From NCBI GenBank assembly GCA_030248195.1, contig JASAND010020134.1, positions 1 through 64,000 of the forward strand: a DNA stretch of 64,000 bases. The letters run 5' to 3'. Shown in pieces: positions 59,205-64,000 of this stretch. The translations under genes and the position numbers were made by a program. The first letter of the stretch is position 1. Each line of letters opens with the position of its first letter. This stretch comes from Trissonchulus latispiculum. Taxonomy: Eukaryota > Nematoda > Enoplea > Enoplida > Ironidae. The notes beneath the pieces were generated by a model, which searched no databases, was not told the origin of the DNA, and saw nothing but the letters and a program-made list of their open reading frames with translations.

Positions 59205-59715
59205 CTGAAAAGAAAATTTAAATTAGAAGAACTACTAAGCTTTCAGTGAAGAACGAAATGGTTCTAGTCTGTCTGTTGTCATTTCTTCATATGTAAACAG
59301 GTAGGATATAGAATCCGTACAACTTTGGCAGCATTGATAAATCTAGATTTCTATCAACAGTAGTGGTGCCTGCCCATTTCAGCGACTGTCAACTCCAGAC
59401 CACCGACCGCATCATTCCTTAACGCATAGATCGACCATCATATCAAGGAAATTAGACTAATTTCGACCCGAGGAATTACAAAATCCAATCAGTAAAGCTG
59501 TACAACCAACCGATCTTTCTGTGCAGTTTTTGTACCCTAGACATCCGGTTACCGGACATGGACCGGATGTTCCGATTTTCGGAAATGTTTAGGGCCAAGG
59601 ACCAACATACTGGAGTATGGATTAGTTAGCATTTTCCTTTCGAATCTGAAGCGCTTTTATCGATTTAGTATCCGCCATCCGGTAACCGGATACAAACCGG
59701 ATATTGTGGGTTTAG
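59205..59715. other. Intron or intergenic, with CCGGATRT words at 59535-59705
   Basis: Near 59540 ATCCGGTTACCGGAC and GACCGGATGT, and near 59680 CATCCGGTAACCGGATAC and ACCGGATAT, form another inverted word-type pair, possibly the ends of a roughly 170-bp element. No exon was found. Confidence 0.4.
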
Positions 59716-60118
59716 CCAAGAGTACATAATAACTAAGAGTGTGACAAGCGCAGCACTCTTAGCTATCAGGCTGGGGACATCATCTGCACGATAACGGCCT
59801 ACCCCTCCCCCCACAACTCAGACCCCAGTGACCCTCCCCACAAATCAGACACCAGTAACCCCCCCCCGCCACAAAACAGACCCTAGGCAGCCACCCCCCA
59901 CAAAACAGACCCTAGTCGATTTCACTAGGGTCTGATTTGTGGGGGGGGGTCAGCTAGAGTGCATGTTAGATGTGGCGCGCCCTAACTTAACTGCTAAAAG
60001 GATCTTATTTGCAGCTCGCTCGGATCGCTAAAAGGATCGGATCTGCAGCTCGCTAAAAGGATCTTATTTTATTACTGCAGAACCAGAGTTTGCCACATAT
60101 TCGAACATGTTTACATAG

Positions 60119-60340
60119 GCATTGCAAAACCCTGAAACTTTGGCGAAAACTTTAGAAATTGCGCGTAAGGAGGAGTTATCATTCAAACTTTTTCCTCCTC
60201 AAACTGGTGTTGCTTCTGTAAAGACATTAGAGAAACGGTTCAGTCAAATGCAAGAGCAAAATTCTGAAATTCTGACGTCAATTGAAAGTGAGATTGAAAG
60301 TGAAATAATTCATACTATGTTTTACTTAAAAAGGATTTAA
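60119..60340 (+). pseudogene. Gag-like fragment, copy 1
   Basis: An open frame directly after a TAG reads ALQNPETLAKTLEIARKEEL, then SVKTLEKRFSQM and ends HTMFYLKRI. The NPETLAKTLEIARKEE core resembles the capsid C-terminal part of Ty3/Gypsy-type Gag proteins. It has no start codon of its own, no zinc knuckle follows, and no pol sequence is nearby, so it is a relic. The identification is by motif only. Confidence 0.5.
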
Positions 60341-61343
60341 AAAGTAATGAATTCTGTACCGGTACTGAAAGAGGTAGTTTGATTAGTTCATATTAAAATC
60401 AATACGTGCCTTTCTGAACATTGTTGTTGAATTAAAGCCTACGTTATGAGTGGTGTTTAATCCGAAGGCTATCCACTTCCCTCTGGACCACTGCACAGGG
60501 GTTTTCCAGATCGCTCAGCACGAATCTGAAATCCGTTTTAAGATTCAGCTTTTCGTTAGCTCAAGGCTAAAGCTGTAAGCTTATACTGAGCTAACAAAAA
60601 GCTGAATCGAAAAACGGATTTCAGATTCGTGCTCAGCGCCCCGGAAAACCCTTGTATGCAAGTTTTCGGCAAAATCTTTTTCAAAAAATCTTTTGGTTCC
60701 CCTTGGTCCTCCTTACAAAACTAAAATTTTAAATTTTTTAAAGTTTTTTAAAATTTTTTTGAATTTTTGAGTTCATCAGCCACACCAAATTTCAAAGTTA
60801 TTGGTCACAAATATCAAAAGTTAGCGCTGGAGGAAAAGCGCAAAGGATCCTATATATAAGAGTGTGAGTTGTGACAGCTGGTAGCTTCTCTGTTGTCAGC
60901 TGTAGGTACATGCTCTGCACGCTAACGGCTGACCCTCCACAAATGTGTACCCAGTACACGTTTCTGTTTCATCGCCGTATCTTTACGTGTTAAAGCTCGA
61001 AAACACAACTCCTGCGCTGCGTCTAGTTTGTGTCTGCTTCGAGCTTTAGAAGTTTAGAACGCAAACATAGAGTGCGAATTCGTTTGAGTGAGCATACATG
61101 TTTGTGGGGGTATGTGGGGCATGTTCGAGATCGTTCAACAATCTCGAATAATAGGTCACCTTTGCGAGGAGGGTCCCGATAGAAGGCTTATTGTAGAAAC
61201 GAGTAAACGTACCCAATTGCGTACTAGGTACTGATTTGTGGGAGGAGGCCACTAGCGCGCAGAGCATGACTCGCAGGCTGATAACATAGAGAATGCTAGA
61301 AGTTACACACTCTTGCTAATAGATACGTAGGTAGGAGGTAGGT

Positions 61344-61799
61344 CTTTTGCGCCTGTCGAGCCATCAGCCAACATATACTTATACATTAATGCCTATGCGA
61401 GATATATGTTCAACATTATTTCAGATTAGTACTATGACAAATACCAGAGTTCACCAATTTAAGTTATCAGTGACTAGAACAGACTAGGATATAAGAAAGC
61501 AATTTTTCTCAATTCGTATTGTTCCGATATGGAACGATTTAGAATCGGATATTGTTAATTCTGAAAAATTAAGAGTTTTCAAAAGTCGACTCGCAAACAC
61601 GTCTTTTCATACATATCTTAGGGGGCGGGGATTAGTAGCGAGTGAATCGGCCCACCCCTAACTCCCTCTTCCTTCCATCCTTCTGCAGTGCACAGTGTTT
61701 TAGGAAATATTTAATATTTGCCAGAATTGTTTTGTTTTTATTTTGTTTTTTCTTTGGTTGTTTTTTTGTTTTTTGGATGGGAAATAAATAATACTAATA
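61344..61799 (+). mobile_element. 3' end of a non-LTR retrotransposon
   Basis: The segment contains the end of a reverse-transcriptase open frame, an A/T-rich 3' tail region and a terminal AAATAAATAATACTAATAC tail, directly followed by the start of the next duplicated unit. 5' truncation is typical of LINE insertions. The clade cannot be set from this fragment. Confidence 0.7.
61488..61661 (+). pseudogene. LINE reverse-transcriptase C-terminus
   Basis: 57 codons read DIRKQFFSIRIVPIWNDLES and later EKLRVFKSRL, ending SAHP before TAA. The pattern FFSxRxVxxWNxL...FKxRL is the familiar C-terminal signature of non-LTR retrotransposon polyproteins. Upstream in the same frame is VHQFKLSVTRTD, then an in-frame TAG at 61485, so the copy is broken. 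Confidence 0.78.
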
Positions 61800-63382
61800 C
61801 CAAGAGTACATAATAACTAAGAGTGTGACAAGCGCTGCACTCTTAGCTCAGGCTGGGGACATCATCTGCACGATAACGGCCTACCCCCCACAAATCAGAC
61901 CCCAGTGACCCCCCCACAAAACAGACCCTAGTCAGCCACACCCCCCACAAATCAGACCCTAGTCGATTTCACTAGGGTCTGATTTGTGGGGGGGGGTCAG
62001 CTAGAGTGCATGTTAGACGTGGCGCGCCCTAACTTAACTGCTAAAAGGATCTTATTTGCAGCTCGCTCGGATCGCTAAAAGGATCGGATCTGCAGCTCGC
62101 TAAAAGGATCTTATTTTATTACTGCAGAACCAGAGTTTGCCACATATTCGAACATGTTTACATAGGCATTTCAAAACCCTGATACTTTGGCGAAAACTTT
62201 AGAAATTGCGCGTAAGGAGGAGTTATCATTCAAACTTTTTCCTCCTCAAACTGGTGTTGCTTCTGTAGAGACGTTAGAGAAACGGTTCAGTCAAATGCAA
62301 GAGCAAAATTCTGAAATTCTGACGTCAATTGAAAGTGAGATTGAAAGTGAAATAATTCATACTATGTTTTACTTAAAAAGGATTTAAAAAGTAATGAATT
62401 CTGTACCGGTACTGAAAGAGGTAGTTTGATTAGTTCATATTAAAATCAATACGTGCCTTTCTGAACATTGTTGTTGAATTAAAGCCTACGTTATGAGTGG
62501 TGTTTAATCCGAAGGCTATCCACTTCCCTCTGGACCACTGCACAGGGGTTTTCCGGATCGCTCAGCACGAATCTGAAATCCGTTTTAAGATTCAGCTTTT
62601 CGTTAGCTCAAGGCTAAAGCTGTAAGCTTATACTGAGCTAACAAAAAGCTGAATCGAAAAACGGATTTCAGATTCGTGCTCAGCGCCCCGGAAAACCCTT
62701 GTATGCAAGTTTTCGGCAAAATCTTTTTCAAAAAATCTTTTGGTTCCCCTTGGTCCTCCTTACAAAACTAAAATTTTAAATTTTTTAAAGTTTTTTAAAA
62801 TTTTTTTGAATTTTTGAGTTCATCAGCCACACCAAATTTCAAAGTTATTGGTCACAAATATCAAAAGTTAGCGCTGGAGGAAAAGCGCAAAGGATCCTAT
62901 ATATAAGAGTGTGAGTTGTGACAGCTGGTAGCTTCTCTGTTGTCAGCTGTAGGTACATGCTCTGCACGCTAACGGCTGACCCTCCACAAATGTGTACCCA
63001 GTACACGTTTCTGTTTCATCGCCGTATCTTTACGTGTTAAAGCTCGAAAACACAACTCCTGCGCTGCGTCTAGTTTGTGTCTGCTTCGAGCTTTAGAACG
63101 CAAACATAGCGTGCGAATTCGTTTGAGTGAGCATACATGTTTGTGGGGGTATGTGGGACATGTTCGAGATCGTTCAACAATCTCGAATAATAGGTCACCT
63201 TTGCGAGGAGGGTCCCGATAGAAGGCTTATTGTAGAAACGAGTAAACGTACCCAATTGCGTACTAGGTACTGATTTGTGGGAGGAGGCCACTAGCGCGCA
63301 GAGCATGACTCGCAGGCTGATAACATAGAGAATGCTAGAAGTTACACACTCTTGCTAATAGATACGTAGGTAGGAGGTAGGG
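61800..63382 (+). repeat. Tandem duplication, unit 2 (about 1,583 bp, truncated)
   Basis: Nearly identical to 59716-61343 with a few substitutions and the two short length changes, indicating a recent duplication. It lacks the LINE part: at 63383 it passes into the CGGGCC element. Confidence 0.9.
62166..62387 (+). pseudogene. Gag-like fragment, copy 2
   Basis: Same frame as copy 1, with PETLAKTL changed to PDTLAKTL, the first LQ changed to FQ, and a Lys-to-Glu change in the SVKTLEKR segment. It is equally without start codon or flanking gag-pol sequence. Confidence 0.5.
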
Positions 63383-63676
63383 TTGTGCCAGGGCCGTGAA
63401 GCGGGCTTCGGGCTCGGGCTGGGCTCGGGCTCGGGCCGGCCCGAAACCGGCCCGGCCCGAGTTTTTAATGAGACGGCCCGGCCCGAGCCCGGCCCGAGTT
63501 CTCAGTTGAGCCCGGCCCGACTCGGGCCGCTCGGGCCTCTCGGGCCGCTCGGGCCACTCGGGCCATTCGGGCCATTCGGGCCGCTCGGGCCACTCGGGCC
63601 GCTCGGGCCTCTCGGGCCGCTCGGGCCTCTCGGGCCACTCGGGCCGCTCGGGCCTCTCGGGCTTTCCGGGCTATTT
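63383..63676 (+). mobile_element. CGGGCC element with a 17-unit 9-mer array
   Basis: Begins GGTTGTGCCAGGGCCGTGAA after TA, like the TAGGGTTGCGCC ends at 20958 and 22866. Next comes a palindromic region of CTCGGGC/GCCCGAG words (63405-63520), then 17 tandem 9-mers GGGCCNCTC (63524-63676) that decay at the end (GGGCTTTCC, GGGCTATTT). Collagen-like or Leu-Gly-Pro frames through the array are repeat artefacts. Confidence 0.72.
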
Positions 63677-64000
63677 GAGTAGTTTGTCATTGGTGAAAAA
63701 TATTGATTTTTTCGTTGCGACTTGTGGCTTCCTTTGTTCACACACTGTTGTCTTCTTCAGTGCTTATACACACATACCTACATATATACATGTCAGAAGC
63801 GACACATTTGAAGCAAAATGAATACAGACAAGCTTTCTACTATCCAAATGCTATTAGCAAGCAGGTTGCGTAATGCCAAACTTTATACAGGTTTTCTCTA
63901 TATGCAAAACGTTATGGATTAGTTGGCGGCAAATTGTCTTCAAACAAACAACAAACATTCAGAATCCTTTAAGTTCTGCTACGGCGGCAGACAAACCCTG
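63677..64000. other. Right edge, nothing recognised
   Basis: AT-rich sequence without exon, repeat or transposon signals that I could support. Confidence 0.35.

Larger units (their letters stand above)
59716..61799 (+). repeat. Tandem duplication, unit 1 (2,084 bp)
   Basis: Starts CCAAGAGTACATAATAACTA. Unit 2 begins with the same sequence at 61800 and is nearly identical, with a 37-bp length difference in the C-rich minisatellite (CCCCCACAAATCAGACCC words, 59808-59955) and an 8-bp one near 61050. It carries a gag-like fragment, a palindromic-family fragment at about 60503-60850 and, at its end, the LINE 3' fragment. Confidence 0.9.

Noticed and set aside
59716..63382. Reading the two nearly identical copies as LTRs of one retrotransposon
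   Set aside because: The 456 bp between them hold only a LINE 3' end, with no primer-binding site or polypurine tract seen, and the copies themselves contain a gag-like fragment. A tandem duplication fits better.
63383..63741. Collagen-like open frames (LGPLGP on one strand, SGPSGP on the other)
   Set aside because: They run exactly through the GGGCCNCTC 9-mer array and are open on both strands, as any 9-bp repeat without stops would be. No start context, signal peptide or exon borders.

Overview
This is animal (metazoan) nuclear DNA, AT-rich and full of repeats. The few genes are in pieces: short exons with GT/AG borders and matching phases, AATAAA signals, and families found only in animals. 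The organism is probably an invertebrate, since the goosecoid homeodomain reads most like protostome versions and KRBA2-type integrase transposons are common in invertebrate genomes. I cannot name a phylum.

Genes. (1) On the + strand, exons at 2228-2302, 3094-3427 and 8215-8543, with a poly(A) signal at 9221, form the 3' half of a NOL4/NOL4L-like nuclear protein gene. A possible upstream exon is at 83-133 and the rest lies left of the window. (2) A complete three-exon goosecoid gene lies at 32522-35671 on the + strand (304 aa). It has an N-terminal eh1/GEH repressor motif, a K50 paired-class homeodomain, and the class-typical intron between homeodomain residues 46 and 47. (3) The last exon of a cysteine-rich TIL-domain (trypsin-inhibitor-like) protein lies at 59035-59204 on the - strand. 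No tRNA, rRNA or CRISPR was recognised.

Almost everything else is mobile DNA, mostly non-autonomous DNA transposons whose borders can be read directly. A 1.9 kb Ginger-type element (4622-6524) with 4-bp TATA target duplications carries a decayed KRBA2-like integrase, antisense inside the NOL4-like intron. A hAT family group has 8-bp duplications (9270-9579, 21232-21429, 41796-41924, 56660-58092, and the outer shell 15901-20580). A family of near-perfect long palindromes with 7-8 bp duplications occurs at 14565-15188, 33443-34016 (inside goosecoid intron 1), 39502-40495 and 52903-53153. There is also a 149-bp minisatellite (11983-12971) and a roughly 2 kb tandem duplication carrying gag-like and LINE 3' fragments (59716-63382).

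Two patterns stand out. First, a three-level nest: a TTAA-target element inside a GGGGCC-ended element inside a hAT-like element (15901-20580), each level supported by inverted ends and target duplications. Second, many unrelated-looking elements share one design. Their ends consist of one short word repeated over and over in both orientations, with the word differing per family (CTCCTAAG, CGGCTTAAA, GAGTTAAA, AAACGTCTA, GACGCAA, GGCCCCG, CGGGCCNCT, TTGGCCG, CAGTTTC, TTTTTGAT, ACTCG). Several also repeat a TTTCRTAAA-like module. This modular, word-iterated end design is the best candidate here for something under-described.
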